Source: Prevotellaceae bacterium
GTDB lineage: Bacteria > Bacteroidota > Bacteroidia > Bacteroidales > Bacteroidaceae
DNA length: 64,000 nt
Direction of reading: 5' to 3'
NCBI GenBank assembly: GCA_015256945.1
Contig: JABZLB010000009.1
Location: 20,860 to 84,859, forward strand
Position numbers and translations under genes: made by a program. The notes under the pieces are model-generated. The model worked only from the letters and a program-made list of their open reading frames with translations, had not been told where the DNA came from and ran no database searches. Of the stretch, positions 8,196 to 17,208 are shown piece by piece; position 1 is the first letter of the stretch; every line of letters begins with the position of its first letter.

Positions 8196-8960
8196 TTAAA
8201 CTTCTATCTCCAGGCCGTCAAAGGCAAACTCAAACCCCTCTGGGAGCCGCAGGTTTGCCTCGTCGTGCAACCCTATCAAGTGGGTAAGGTGCGTCAGATA
8301 AGTGTGCTGTGCACCCACGCGATGAGCGAAATCGATGGCATCCTGCACCAGCATGTGGCTGTGATGAGGCTTTTCCCACCGCAAGGCGTTGACGACAAGC
8401 ACCTTCACGCCTGCAAGAAACGGAAGCTCATCGTCGCCAATAGTCTTCATATCGGTAATGTAAGCCAGGCTGCCTATGCGGTATCCGAGGATGGGAAGCT
8501 TGCCATGCATAACCTCAACGGGAACGATATTGATGTCGCCTATCGTCAGCGGCACGTGCTTTTTCAGCGTATGAAGGTTGAACGTTGGCACGCCGGGATA
8601 CAGGTTTTTCGTAAAGCAGTAAGGGAAATTATGGCGTACCGACTGAACCGTCTCGTCGTTGGCATACACGTTTACATCGCCAAACGCGCCGCAAAAAGGA
8701 CGTAAGTCGTCAAGTCCGGCAACGTGATCGTAGTGCTCGTGCGTAAGCAACACGGCATCAATCTTCCTGAAAGGCAGCGGCATAAGCTGCATACGTATGT
8801 CGGGGCCGCAGTCAATCAGTACACGTGTACGTTCTGTTTCAACCATCGCTGCGGTGCGATAGCGGAAGTCTTTCGGGTTTTTGCTCCGGCAAACCTTGCA
8901 TTGACAGCCTATGACAGGCACGCCATTAGAAGTACCTGTACCTAAGAATCGTAACTTCAT
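8196..8960 (-). CDS. MBL-fold metal-dependent hydrolase (PhnP-like)
   Basis: A 254-residue metallo-beta-lactamase-fold protein. The metal-binding signature HEHYDHVAGLDD sits near residue 95; further metal ligands are in MHGKLP (His about 171), the aspartate in YITDMKTI, and a late SHMLVQDA region. The N-terminal FLGTGTSNGVPVIGCQCKVC with a Cys pair resembles PhnP-type phosphodiesterases, which cleave cyclic phosphate or similar esters. The real substrate is unknown. It begins 5 nt after murB ends, so it is co-transcribed with it. Confidence 0.88.
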   Translation of the reverse strand: MKLRFLGTGTSNGVPVIGCQCKVCRSKNPKDFRYRTAAMVETERTRVLIDCGPDIRMQLMPLPFRKIDAVLLTHEHYDHVAGLDDLRPFCGAFGDVNVYANDETVQSVRHNFPYCFTKNLYPGVPTFNLHTLKKHVPLTIGDINIVPVEVMHGKLPILGYRIGSLAYITDMKTIGDDELPFLAGVKVLVVNALRWEKPHHSHMLVQDAIDFAHRVGAQHTYLTHLTHLIGLHDEANLRLPEGFEFAFDGLEIEV

Positions 8961-8965
8961 TATTG

Positions 8966-10042
8966 TTATATCACGTTAACCTCGGGCCGAATATCCAGAC
9001 CGAAAGCAGCCTTTACATCATGCTGTATGGCCTGCATCAGGTTTACAATATCCTGCCCCGTAGCTCCCCCTTCGTTAATAAGTACCAGTGCTTGTTTGCT
9101 ATGCACGCCGGCATGGCCCAGCGATTTACCCTTCCATCCACAACGCTCTATCATCCATCCTGCCGGAATTTTGTAACGGCAATTACGTGGAGTCTCATCG
9201 TTACAGATGGCTTCGCCCCGGTCATCAACCTTAAAATAGTGCAAATCGGGCACTTTTTCTTTCAGTTTTCTGAAAGTTTCTTCGTCAATTATCGGGTTCA
9301 TGAAGAACGAACCAGCATTGCCTGTAACGGCAGGATCGGGCAATTTGCCCTGCCTTATTTCAATAATGGTGTCGCGAAGCTGCTGTGCAGTAAGTGCCTC
9401 TACATCAATATGAGCCTCTGAAAGTTTGCTGCGCACGTTGCCATAATCGAGTATAGGTTCAAACTTACGCGACAAACGATAGGTAACATACGTAATAAGG
9501 TAGCGGTTTTTCCATTCGTTTTTAAAGCGGCTCTGGCGGTAACTGTAATGACAGTCGGTTGGTTTCAGGCGCACAATACGGCCCGTAGCTATCTCAACGG
9601 CTTCAATTTCGCTGATAAAATCTTTCGCTTCGGCACCGTAAGCACCTATGTTTTGTACAGCCGATGCGCCACACTGTCCAGGTATCAGGCTCAGATTCTC
9701 CATGCCGTAATAGCCATGACGAACGGCGTAATCAACAACATCATCGAACGTTGTGCCTGCCCAGCACTTTAAATAAGGTATGTTTGTGCCGGCCTCCATG
9801 ATGACGGAGATGCTGAATTCAGCATTGGGAGTAACCACCTTGCCGTCGAAATCGCGCGTCAACAACAGGTTGCTTCCGCCGCCCAACAACAATAAACGGT
9901 CTCCCGCAGCGGTATGTTGGTGCAGCTCTGACGCCAGCATAACGGCATCATTCTCGTTTTCAAAAACTATTAATTCGTCACACTTCTGGTCAATGCCAAA
10001 CGTGTTGTATCGCAATAACGACTGGTTTGGGAATCTCTTCAT
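8966..10042 (-). CDS. murB: UDP-N-acetylenolpyruvoylglucosamine reductase
   Basis: FAD enzyme that makes UDP-MurNAc, the second committed step of peptidoglycan precursor synthesis in the cytoplasm. The 358 residues show the FAD-binding segment LLLGGGSNLLL (about 51-61), the type-I MurB motif ENLSLIPGQCGASAVQNIGAYG and the catalytic-domain segments AGSFFMNPI and PAGWMIERCGWKGKSLG. Length is normal for the long-form enzyme. It sits between the DUF4348 lipoprotein gene and the MBL hydrolase gene. Confidence 0.96.
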   Translation of the reverse strand: MKRFPNQSLLRYNTFGIDQKCDELIVFENENDAVMLASELHQHTAAGDRLLLLGGGSNLLLTRDFDGKVVTPNAEFSISVIMEAGTNIPYLKCWAGTTFDDVVDYAVRHGYYGMENLSLIPGQCGASAVQNIGAYGAEAKDFISEIEAVEIATGRIVRLKPTDCHYSYRQSRFKNEWKNRYLITYVTYRLSRKFEPILDYGNVRSKLSEAHIDVEALTAQQLRDTIIEIRQGKLPDPAVTGNAGSFFMNPIIDEETFRKLKEKVPDLHYFKVDDRGEAICNDETPRNCRYKIPAGWMIERCGWKGKSLGHAGVHSKQALVLINEGGATGQDIVNLMQAIQHDVKAAFGLDIRPEVNVI

Positions 10043-10072
10043 GAGCTATGGCAGGTGCTTCTGCCCTGCACA

Positions 10073-10927
10073 TTAACTATTAAACTTTACCAATTTCCAC
10101 TGTCCGCCAACCTTACGGAACGACAATTCAATCTCCAACCCGTTGGCAATACCGCGTATTACGAACAGCCGACGCCCCGCATCGGTATACTTTTGGCCGT
10201 AAATAATGTTGTAAAGCGTGCCATTTGGGATAAGCCCCGGCTTGAAATCGGGCCACTGCTGCGGCATCATCACCCCGCTTATCTGTGCGAAATCGTCGTT
10301 TGGATCAGGCGCGGAGAACTGCACTTCACGAGCCATACTTCTTACCTGAAAGGCGGTATCGGTGGCAAATTTATTATAAAACTTCAGGAAATCAGCATTC
10401 TTATTCTGGGCCAGAGACATGTAATTCATTGATGTCAGCATCCATTTGCCCTTTATCTTATTGAACAAATATTGCTGGATAAGATTCTTATGGCTGAATA
10501 TCTTTTCAATAACCACGTGGCTGATAGTGGTATCTTTCACAAGGTTCATTTGCTTGGCGTTGTCGAAGATAAGCGTATAATACTCCTGACGCATAAAGAA
10601 ACGTTCCATCTCCCACTTGTTTTCGGCAATCTTTTTCACCACCTTCCCGTCACGATAAACAGGTAACGGGAACACAATACGCCTGCGCTGCAGTTTACGA
10701 TTGGCCGCAAAGTTGAATACAAAATCGTCAAAAAGCTCGTCAGCTGCCTTGGGCATGGGCGTAGCTTCTATCAGATTCTCGGCAGAATCGGCCGCCGAAG
10801 TATCGCGGACAGCGGTGTCAGAAGCCGTCGAATCAACCGTACGGGGCTTGCGATCGTTGCATCCGGTAGGAACAAAGAGCATGAAAAGCAGTGAGAACAA
10901 TGCAAAAATTACTAAAACTTTCCTCAT
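10073..10927 (-). CDS. DUF4348 lipoprotein
   Basis: A 284-residue lipoprotein: MRKVLVIFALFSLLFMLF is a signal core followed by VPTGC, the probable lipidation Cys. An acidic Ser/Asp/Thr linker (about 30-60) leads into a globular C-terminal domain I recognise as DUF4348, a Bacteroidales family of unknown function. The -7 element at 10948-10955 would place the start of transcription downstream of a possible upstream start at 10960, so 10927 is chosen. It precedes murB by 30 nt. Confidence 0.75.
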   Translation of the reverse strand: MRKVLVIFALFSLLFMLFVPTGCNDRKPRTVDSTASDTAVRDTSAADSAENLIEATPMPKAADELFDDFVFNFAANRKLQRRRIVFPLPVYRDGKVVKKIAENKWEMERFFMRQEYYTLIFDNAKQMNLVKDTTISHVVIEKIFSHKNLIQQYLFNKIKGKWMLTSMNYMSLAQNKNADFLKFYNKFATDTAFQVRSMAREVQFSAPDPNDDFAQISGVMMPQQWPDFKPGLIPNGTLYNIIYGQKYTDAGRRLFVIRGIANGLEIELSFRKVGGQWKLVKFNS

Positions 10928-10947
10928 AAAATACATATAAACCAAGG

Positions 10948-10955
10948 CAAAATTA
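10948..10955 (-). promoter_or_regulatory. -7 element before the DUF4348 gene
   Basis: Minus-strand TAATTTTG with transcription expected near 10941, a leader of about 14 nt. It is divergent from the pheS promoter 22 bp away. No clear -33 element was seen. Confidence 0.45.
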
Positions 10956-10976
10956 CACATTATTTTTTATATATAG

Positions 10977-11007
10977 TTTCTTTTTCATGATAAAATTCGT
11001 AACTTTG
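10977..11007 (+). promoter_or_regulatory. pheS promoter
   Basis: TTTC (10977-10980), 19 nt, then TAACTTTG (11000-11007). Transcription would start near 11013. The leader contains AAGGAG at 11021-11026, one of the few purine-rich ribosome-site-like sequences in this window. Confidence 0.6.
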
Positions 11008-11036
11008 CAAGCACGTAAATAAGGAGACTTTACAAG

Positions 11037-12074
11037 ATGATATTAGACAAAATAGACGAGCTTCTTAAGGAAGTTTCGGCGTTGTCGGCCCAGAATGCCG
11101 ACGATGTTGAACAGCTCCGGCTAAAGTATCTCAGCAAGAAAGGAGAAATAAATGCCCTCATGACCGCCTTCAGGGATGTAGCAAAAGAGCAGAAAAAGGC
11201 TGTCGGCATGAAGATAAACGAGCTTAAAACCGTTGCTACCGAGAAGATAAATGCCTTGCGTGAGCAGGTGGGAACAACGGAAACGGGCACCGAAAGCCTT
11301 GATTTGACGCGCACTGCATACCCTGTCGGGCTGGGAACACGCCACCCGTTGACGCTCGTAAAGAACGAAATCGTCGATATTTTCCAGCGTATGGGCTTCA
11401 ACTTATACACAGGGCCGGAGATTGATGACGACAACCACATCTTTACAATGCTTAATTTTGCCGCCGACCATCCGGCGCGAGATATGCAGGATACTTTCTT
11501 TATTTCGCGTAATCAACACGATGTAACCAAGAACGTTTTGCTGCGATCGCACACCTCCAGCGACGAAGCCCACTACATGGAAAGCCATGAACCTCCCATC
11601 CGTGTGTTGTGCCCGGGTCGCGTTTACCGCAACGAGGCCATATCAGCACGCGCACATTGCTTCTTCCATCAGGTGGAAGGGTTGTACGTTGACAAAAATG
11701 TGAGCTTTACAGACTTAAAGCAAGTACTCCTCACTTTTGCACGAGAGATGTTCGGTGCCGACACAAAGATAAGACTTCGCCCCTCATATTTCCCCTTCAC
11801 AGAGCCGAGCGCGGAGATGGATATAAGCTGTAACATCTGCGGTGGCAAGGGCTGTAACTTCTGCAAAAACACCGGCTGGGTTGAGATATTAGGCTGTGGA
11901 ATGGTCGACCCACACGACTTATCGGCATGCGGTATCGACCCTGACGTTTACACAGGATATGCTTTTGGCATGGGCGTTGAGCGCATAGCCAACCTCAAAT
12001 ACAGGGTTAACGACTTGCGTTTATTCTCAGAAAACGACACCCGTTTCCTTGAAGAGTTCAAAAGTGCTTATTAA
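11037..12074 (+). CDS. pheS: Phenylalanine--tRNA ligase alpha subunit
   Basis: Catalytic subunit of the heterotetrameric class II enzyme that charges tRNA-Phe. The 345 residues have the N-terminal coiled-coil arm (about 1-85), the motif 2 region GRVYRNEAISARAHCFFHQ, the Cys-rich stretch CNICGGKGCNFCKNTGW found in many bacterial PheS proteins, and motif 3 YAFGMGVERIANLKY near the end. The beta subunit is not in this window. The last codons (SAY-stop) lie inside the first unit of a 22-bp tandem repeat, so the array and the gene's 3' end have evolved together. Confidence 0.97.
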   Translation: MILDKIDELLKEVSALSAQNADDVEQLRLKYLSKKGEINALMTAFRDVAKEQKKAVGMKINELKTVATEKINALREQVGTTETGTESLDLTRTAYPVGLGTRHPLTLVKNEIVDIFQRMGFNLYTGPEIDDDNHIFTMLNFAADHPARDMQDTFFISRNQHDVTKNVLLRSHTSSDEAHYMESHEPPIRVLCPGRVYRNEAISARAHCFFHQVEGLYVDKNVSFTDLKQVLLTFAREMFGADTKIRLRPSYFPFTEPSAEMDISCNICGGKGCNFCKNTGWVEILGCGMVDPHDLSACGIDPDVYTGYAFGMGVERIANLKYRVNDLRLFSENDTRFLEEFKSAY

Positions 12075-12147
12075 ATGGTTGAGGAGCACTGATTAAAAAG
12101 TCCAGAGGTACTTATTGAAACATTTAAAAGTGCTTATCAAATTGCAG
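12060..12147 (+). repeat. 22-bp tandem repeat array A (four units) at the pheS 3' end
   Basis: Four contiguous 22-bp units in exact register start at 12060, 12082, 12104 and 12126. Units 1 and 4 share AAAAGTGCTTAT and unit 3 has GGTACTTATTGAAA; the shared core is roughly CTKATTAAA. The first unit contains the pheS stop codon. Units are clearly diverged but the period is constant. The core resembles that of array B (CTGATATAA on its coding strand). Confidence 0.75.
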
Positions 12148-12244
12148 GCACATAAGTACGTACAGGCTGTGCAAATACAGGCTTCAGCAACATCGAATAC
12201 GGTCACGACGAACTTCGTCAGTGGCGTTTAGACCAAACCCATAC

Positions 12245-12290
12245 AGGCATCTGCGACACCGGAAAAGGCGTTACAGATGCCTTTGTTTTT
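12245..12290 (+). terminator. pheS terminator
   Basis: AGGCATCTG (12245-12253) pairs with CAGATGCCT (12274-12282), the stem extends imperfectly through CACC/GGCG, and TTGTTTTT follows. It overlaps the alternative upstream start of the next gene, which argues for the later start at 12331. Confidence 0.75.
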
Positions 12291-12330
12291 AATAATCATC
12301 GTTGTTTTTCATCTTTATAATACCCGGGAT

Positions 12331-14871
12331 ATGAGCAAACGAACTGTCCTTTCCATCATATTGTTGTTTATGTTACTGCTGCCATCGCGTGCCGTTCTTA
12401 AAGAACGCGACATCGCCGGCACGCTGGCCATGCTCCGAATTGAGCTTACAAACTACCACACAAGCCTCGAAAGGCAGTCGGGTTACCTGAAAGAGCAGCA
12501 GCAACAAGTGATGAAACAGCTCGTCGATGCGCTGAACAAGAGCCAGCAGAACGCGCTTATGCTCTACTCACAAAAGAACGGATACGTCTTCGATTTGACC
12601 TATGCCTGTCACGAAGCCACCGAGCAGTATCGCGAATTTAAGCAAAATGCGCTGCCGTTCCGCACGTTCGTCAACAATGCCGACATCGAAATAAGCCGGT
12701 ATGACAGCTTAATCAACGACCTCAGCACGATGTATACGGCCGCCCTCTCCACCCGTTCGAAGATTGATCGCAACGTATGTCTTACCCTCGCCGTGAACAT
12801 AAGGCATACCCTTAACGACAACCGCACGCAGATTCAACAATATATCGACCTGTACAATACTACCGAAAGCCGGCTGAAATACCTCAACGACTACGCCAAC
12901 AAACGATACAGCGACATACAGAATTCGATTTTCTCGAACCGCGGTGAGAACTATTTCAGCATACTACGCCAGATAAAAGAGCAGGTAAAGGAAACGTCAC
13001 AAACCATCATCGACAAGTATAAGCCCCAGCAAAAATACCATTCCGACTGGGACAGCCGCATCATAATAGGCCTGCTCATCATGATTTTCATTGTAGGATT
13101 TCTGGCTTCAGGCATCAATTATATTTCGATAGGCCTCGTAATTACCTGGCTTATGAAGCGCGAAAAAGCCGAGCAGGCCCTCAACTGGGTGCTGGGAAGC
13201 AAGCGCAGTATCGAAGCACGCAACTACTTTAAAGACAAGCGATGGTGCATCATCATGACGGCAACGGTTATCACCTTTGCCCTTATCCTCGGCATTGTGC
13301 GTATTACATGGACCCAGAACTTTATTATTATGGCCTGCAGCCTGCTCGTAGGCTACGCATGGTTGTTGGGTGTAATACTTTTCTCACTGCTCATTCGCCT
13401 CAACAGCGAGCAGATAAAGTATGGCTATCGCATCTATGCACCCATCATCTTAGTATGCTTTACGGTCATCACTTTCCGCATAATTCTTGCCCCAAACGAC
13501 TTTGTAAACCTCACCTTTCCGCCCATTTTGCTGGGTGCTACCGTATGGCAATGGCTGGCGATAAGCCGCTGCAACAGGAAACTTCCCGCCAGCGATGCAG
13601 GCTATGCCTATATTTCTTTAGTTGTCTTTCTGGCGAGCGACGCAGCCTCTCTGGCCGGATACACGCTGCTTGCAGTAGAGCTTCTGATATGGTGGACGAT
13701 GCAGCTGACCTGTATTCTCACCATTACCTGTTTGTCGAACATGCTGAAAAAGTATGCCAATAACCCTAAACGCCAGTTCTTCAACGCCGATACACCTGTA
13801 AGCCGCGTATGGTTTTTCATGCTCATTTATAAAGTAATATTACCTTCCATGAGCGCCGTTTCGCTGCTTCTGGCCATTTACTGGGCAGCCGATGTGTTTA
13901 ACTTAAGCGACACTACCTGGCATATCTTCAACGAACCCCTGATAAATACCACCAAGATAACGCTCAGCATTCTGCGGGTTGAGCAGGTAATTATACTGTA
14001 TTATGTATTTTCTTACCTCAACCATACAGCCATCAACGCCATGCGTTACCACCTTACCAACAAGGAAAAGCGACGTGCAGCCAGCGAGAATCGCAAGCCA
14101 AACGATCAGTCTGTCATCAGTCAGGCTGCCATGTGGCGCAATGTTGTACAGGTGCTTGTATGGGGAATATGGCTGCTTACGGCCATGACCATCTTCAATA
14201 TCAACAACACATGGCTCGTGGCTATATCGGCAGGCCTGTCAACGGGTATCGGTTTTGCCATGAAAGACATACTGGAAAACATCTACTATGGCATATCATT
14301 GATGACCGGCCGCATCAAAGTGGGCGACTTTATATCCATTGAAGGCACGCGCGGTACGGTGAAATCAATATCCTACGTTTCAACAACCATCGAAGCTTTA
14401 GACGGTTCTGTGATGGCCTTTCAGAACGCACAGCTCTTCTCAAAGAACTATAAGAACCTTACCCGCAACCATGGAAATGAGATGGCTATTATACCAGTGG
14501 GAGTAGCCTACGGCACCAACGCGGCCTTTGCACGCCAGATTATTGCCGGCGCTGTGAAGTCGGTTGAACGCCATAACTACATTAAGTTTGTACAAGTAGT
14601 ATTTGCAGGGTTCGGCGATAACAGCATCGACTTTAAGATATTATCGTGGGTTGACTCGCGAAAACAGATATACGCCGAAAGCGATATTATGGAAGCCGTA
14701 TACAATGCACTGAACGATAACCACATTGAAATACCGTTCCCACAGCGCGATATACACATTGTTGACGGAGGGGCAGCCTTTACAGGGGGCGACAAACCGG
14801 CGGCGCGGCAGCACGTTGACCATGCCATGACCATAGACGAAGCCATGCAAAAAATAAAGCCTGCCGAATAA
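12331..14871 (+). CDS. Large MscS-family mechanosensitive ion channel
   Basis: An 846-residue inner-membrane channel protein. A signal-like N-terminus (MSKRTVLSIILLFMLLLPSR) leads to a helical periplasmic domain of about 230 residues, then about ten hydrophobic segments (about 250-660), the pore-lining Gly/Ala-rich helix (ISAGLSTGIGFAMKDILENI) and the cytoplasmic MscS beta-domain (VGDFISIEGTRGTVKSIS) with a C-terminal alpha/beta domain. This resembles the MscK/YbdG-type extended channels that release solutes on osmotic downshock. An upstream in-frame ATG at 12277 lies within the pheS terminator and is unlikely. Confidence 0.87.
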   Translation: MSKRTVLSIILLFMLLLPSRAVLKERDIAGTLAMLRIELTNYHTSLERQSGYLKEQQQQVMKQLVDALNKSQQNALMLYSQKNGYVFDLTYACHEATEQYREFKQNALPFRTFVNNADIEISRYDSLINDLSTMYTAALSTRSKIDRNVCLTLAVNIRHTLNDNRTQIQQYIDLYNTTESRLKYLNDYANKRYSDIQNSIFSNRGENYFSILRQIKEQVKETSQTIIDKYKPQQKYHSDWDSRIIIGLLIMIFIVGFLASGINYISIGLVITWLMKREKAEQALNWVLGSKRSIEARNYFKDKRWCIIMTATVITFALILGIVRITWTQNFIIMACSLLVGYAWLLGVILFSLLIRLNSEQIKYGYRIYAPIILVCFTVITFRIILAPNDFVNLTFPPILLGATVWQWLAISRCNRKLPASDAGYAYISLVVFLASDAASLAGYTLLAVELLIWWTMQLTCILTITCLSNMLKKYANNPKRQFFNADTPVSRVWFFMLIYKVILPSMSAVSLLLAIYWAADVFNLSDTTWHIFNEPLINTTKITLSILRVEQVIILYYVFSYLNHTAINAMRYHLTNKEKRRAASENRKPNDQSVISQAAMWRNVVQVLVWGIWLLTAMTIFNINNTWLVAISAGLSTGIGFAMKDILENIYYGISLMTGRIKVGDFISIEGTRGTVKSISYVSTTIEALDGSVMAFQNAQLFSKNYKNLTRNHGNEMAIIPVGVAYGTNAAFARQIIAGAVKSVERHNYIKFVQVVFAGFGDNSIDFKILSWVDSRKQIYAESDIMEAVYNALNDNHIEIPFPQRDIHIVDGGAAFTGGDKPAARQHVDHAMTIDEAMQKIKPAE

Positions 14872-14913
14872 TTTCTGCGCCCTCAGAAACTTACAGCGTT
14901 TACATACAACAGG

Positions 14914-14942
14914 AAAGCCCTGCCCGTGCAGGGCTTTTTCTT
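14914..14942 (+). terminator. Terminator after the MscS-type gene
   Basis: AAAGCCCTGC and GCAGGGCTTT form a perfect 10-bp stem with a CCGT loop, followed by TTCTTTT. A textbook intrinsic terminator 42 nt after the stop codon. Confidence 0.9.
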
Positions 14943-15004
14943 TTGCGTTTAGCCTTATTCCTTCGTGCCTTTATCATGTTGTTCAAAAGCGTTTACAGCA
15001 TATT

Positions 15005-15103
15005 GCCCATTGTTCGGCGTTCGCCGGCAGCGCGTACGGCGATCGTCGAACACATGATATGACGGCCGTCGGCAGCGCTGGTGGCGGCCGCCGAACGATG
15101 GGC
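15005..15103 (-). repeat. Dispersed palindromic element, copy R3
   Basis: The outer arms GCCCATTGTTCGGCG (15005-15019) and CGCCGAACGATGGGC (15089-15103) pair at 14 of 15 positions. The arm ends differ from those of R2 and R4 but still pair within this copy. The interior carries GTACGGCGATCGTCGA and GACGGCCGTCGGCAGCGC, as in the other copies. In the order of modules it aligns to R5 and R6 when reversed. It lies between the MscS-type terminator and the kdsA promoter. Confidence 0.88.
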
Positions 15104-15172
15104 GTTACAACCCTATGCCGCTGCCAATACATAACAATAAGGCAGAGAAACCGCTTTTTTGCAGGAAACAAA

Positions 15173-15203
15173 TTGGCGTTTGCCGTCCTTTTTTGTATCT
15201 TTG
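15173..15203 (+). promoter_or_regulatory. kdsA promoter
   Basis: TTG (15173-15175), 20 nt, then TATCTTTG (15196-15203). The leader before kdsA would be about 17 nt. Confidence 0.7.
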
Positions 15204-15226
15204 CATATATATAATCATAAGCCGAT

Positions 15227-15997
15227 ATGGAGAAACCCGTTATCATTGCAGGGCCCTGCGTTATTGAAAACGCCGGGCTTCTCGACTGTGTAGCGCGCGA
15301 GCTTGTGCGCATTAACCACAGCTTAGGCACCGATATTATTTTCAAGGCATCGTTCGACAAGGCTAACCGTACGTCGTTACACTCGTTCCGTGGCCCCGGC
15401 ATTGAACGCGGTTTACAGATGCTTTCCGATATTAAGCAACGCTACGGCCTGCGCATAACCACCGATATTCACGAGGCATGGCAGGCCGAAGCTGCAGGAA
15501 AGGTGTGCGACGTGCTGCAGATTCCTGCCTTTCTCTGCCGGCAAACTGACCTGCTTGTGGCAGCCGCCAGAACGGGATGTACGGTGAATATCAAAAAAGC
15601 CCAGTTTCTTTCAGGGCGCGATATGAAATACCCTGTGCAGAAAGCGTTGGAGAGTGGTGCCGCCGACGTGTGGCTTACTGAGCGTGGAAACTGCTTCGGA
15701 TACAACAATCTGGTAGTAGATTTCCGCAATATCGCTGATATGAAAGAGCTTGCACATACTGTCATCATGGACTGTACGCACAGCGTCCAGCGCCCTTCGG
15801 CAGGCGATGGCAAGACAGTAGGCGACCGCAAATTTGTGCCGTCGATGGCCCTTGCTGCCAAAGCCTTCGGGGCTTCTGGCTATTTTTTCGAGGTTCATCC
15901 AGAGCCCGACAGCGGTCTTTCTGACGCTGCCAACATGCTCGAGCTTGACAAACTCGAAGGACTTGTCAAACAATTGCTGCCCGATGCCGGCAGATAG
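15227..15997 (+). CDS. kdsA: 3-deoxy-8-phosphooctulonate synthase (Kdo-8-P synthase)
   Basis: Condenses arabinose-5-phosphate with phosphoenolpyruvate to Kdo-8-phosphate for lipopolysaccharide inner core. The 256-residue TIM-barrel protein has the family segments IIAGPCVIEN (5-14), FKASFDKANRTS (45-56), LQIPAFLCRQTDL and DCTHSVQRPS. The Asn of KANR and the Cys in AGPCVIE are the usual substrate/metal-region residues. The next gene, kdsD, makes its substrate arabinose-5-phosphate, so two consecutive steps sit together. Confidence 0.96.
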   Translation: MEKPVIIAGPCVIENAGLLDCVARELVRINHSLGTDIIFKASFDKANRTSLHSFRGPGIERGLQMLSDIKQRYGLRITTDIHEAWQAEAAGKVCDVLQIPAFLCRQTDLLVAAARTGCTVNIKKAQFLSGRDMKYPVQKALESGAADVWLTERGNCFGYNNLVVDFRNIADMKELAHTVIMDCTHSVQRPSAGDGKTVGDRKFVPSMALAAKAFGASGYFFEVHPEPDSGLSDAANMLELDKLEGLVKQLLPDAGR

Positions 15998-16151
15998 GAA
16001 CAGCCATGCCACGGCAATGCCGCGGCCTTCATGTATATTCAAAACAGAAAATAATGGAAAATGCTTCGCCGTCATTGGTGCCACAAGCATACAGTCGCAA
16101 CAGCAAGAGCCTGTGCTGACGCAATGAAGACGGAGAAGAAACGATAAAATA

Positions 16152-17138
16152 ATGAACCAGGAAGCCGAAAACCGACTGAAAAATTCGCTTAAATACGGCG
16201 AGCGCTGCATTCGCGACGAGGCACAAGCCTTGCTCGATCTCATTCCCCAACTGGACGAAAGTTTTGAACGTGCCGTCAGTTTGATATACCATTGCCATGG
16301 CAAGGTAATTGTTACGGGCGTTGGAAAGAGTGGCAACATAGGGGCTAAAATAGCCGCCACACTGTCGTCAACGGGCACACCTGCTTTCTTTATCAATCCG
16401 CTTGATGCCTACCATGGCGACCTCGGTGTGATGACATCCGACGACGTTGTACTCGCATTGAGCAACAGTGGGCAGACTGATGAACTGCTCCGTTTTGTGC
16501 CAATCCTGCAGCATATGAACGTGCCCATCATAGGTGTAAGTCGCAATCCCGACTCGCTGCTGGCAAAATATTCAACCGTTCACCTTAAGGTCTGGGTCGA
16601 CCATGAGGCTTGTCCGCTGAACCTTGCCCCCACATCGTCGACCACTGCCGTGCTTGCCATGGGCGATGCATTGGCCGTAGCGTTGATGCAAGTGCGCGAT
16701 TTCCGACCCCGTGACTTCGCACAGTTTCACCCTGGAGGCGAGCTTGGGAAACGCTTGCTGACCACAGCTGAAGACGTTATGCGCACCGACGATCTGCCAA
16801 TTATACCGCAAGACATGCACCTTGGCGAAGCCATCATTGAGGTTTCAAAGGGAAAGCTGGGGCTTGGCGTATCTCTTGACGATGAAAGAAGGGTGGAAGG
16901 AATACTTACCGACGGCGATATTCGACGCGCTATGGAACGCTGGCAGGCCGAGTTCTTTAACCATACGGTAAGCGATATAATGACAAGAGACCCTAAAATA
17001 GTTAGTCCTAAAACCAGAGTTACCGAAATACAGCGCATCATGCACCTCCATAAAATACACTCGGTATTGGTTTGCAACAACCAAAAGCAGCTGATGGGCA
17101 TTGTCGACAGCTACGCATCGTCAATGCTAAACCAGTAA
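16152..17138 (+). CDS. kdsD: Arabinose-5-phosphate isomerase (KpsF/GutQ family)
   Basis: Converts ribulose-5-phosphate to arabinose-5-phosphate for Kdo synthesis. The 328 residues comprise an N-terminal SIS sugar-isomerase domain (about 40-180; VTGVGKSGNIGAKIAATLSS, SNSGQTDELL) and two C-terminal CBS domains (about 205-328). LAPTSSTTAVLAMGDALA is the typical active-site segment. It follows kdsA by 154 nt with no terminator seen between them. Confidence 0.93.
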   Translation: MNQEAENRLKNSLKYGERCIRDEAQALLDLIPQLDESFERAVSLIYHCHGKVIVTGVGKSGNIGAKIAATLSSTGTPAFFINPLDAYHGDLGVMTSDDVVLALSNSGQTDELLRFVPILQHMNVPIIGVSRNPDSLLAKYSTVHLKVWVDHEACPLNLAPTSSTTAVLAMGDALAVALMQVRDFRPRDFAQFHPGGELGKRLLTTAEDVMRTDDLPIIPQDMHLGEAIIEVSKGKLGLGVSLDDERRVEGILTDGDIRRAMERWQAEFFNHTVSDIMTRDPKIVSPKTRVTEIQRIMHLHKIHSVLVCNNQKQLMGIVDSYASSMLNQ

Positions 17139-17208
17139 TACAGGCATTGCAAACTAAAGGAAAAAACAGGATAACCCAACACTATTTTAAACAGGTATCA
17201 ATATAAGA

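Noticed and set aside
12277..12330. Upstream start for the MscS-type gene
   Set aside because: Lies inside the pheS terminator and places 18 residues before a good signal sequence.
15611..16396. 261-codon minus-strand ORF
   Set aside because: Overlaps kdsA and kdsD antisense; no family resemblance.
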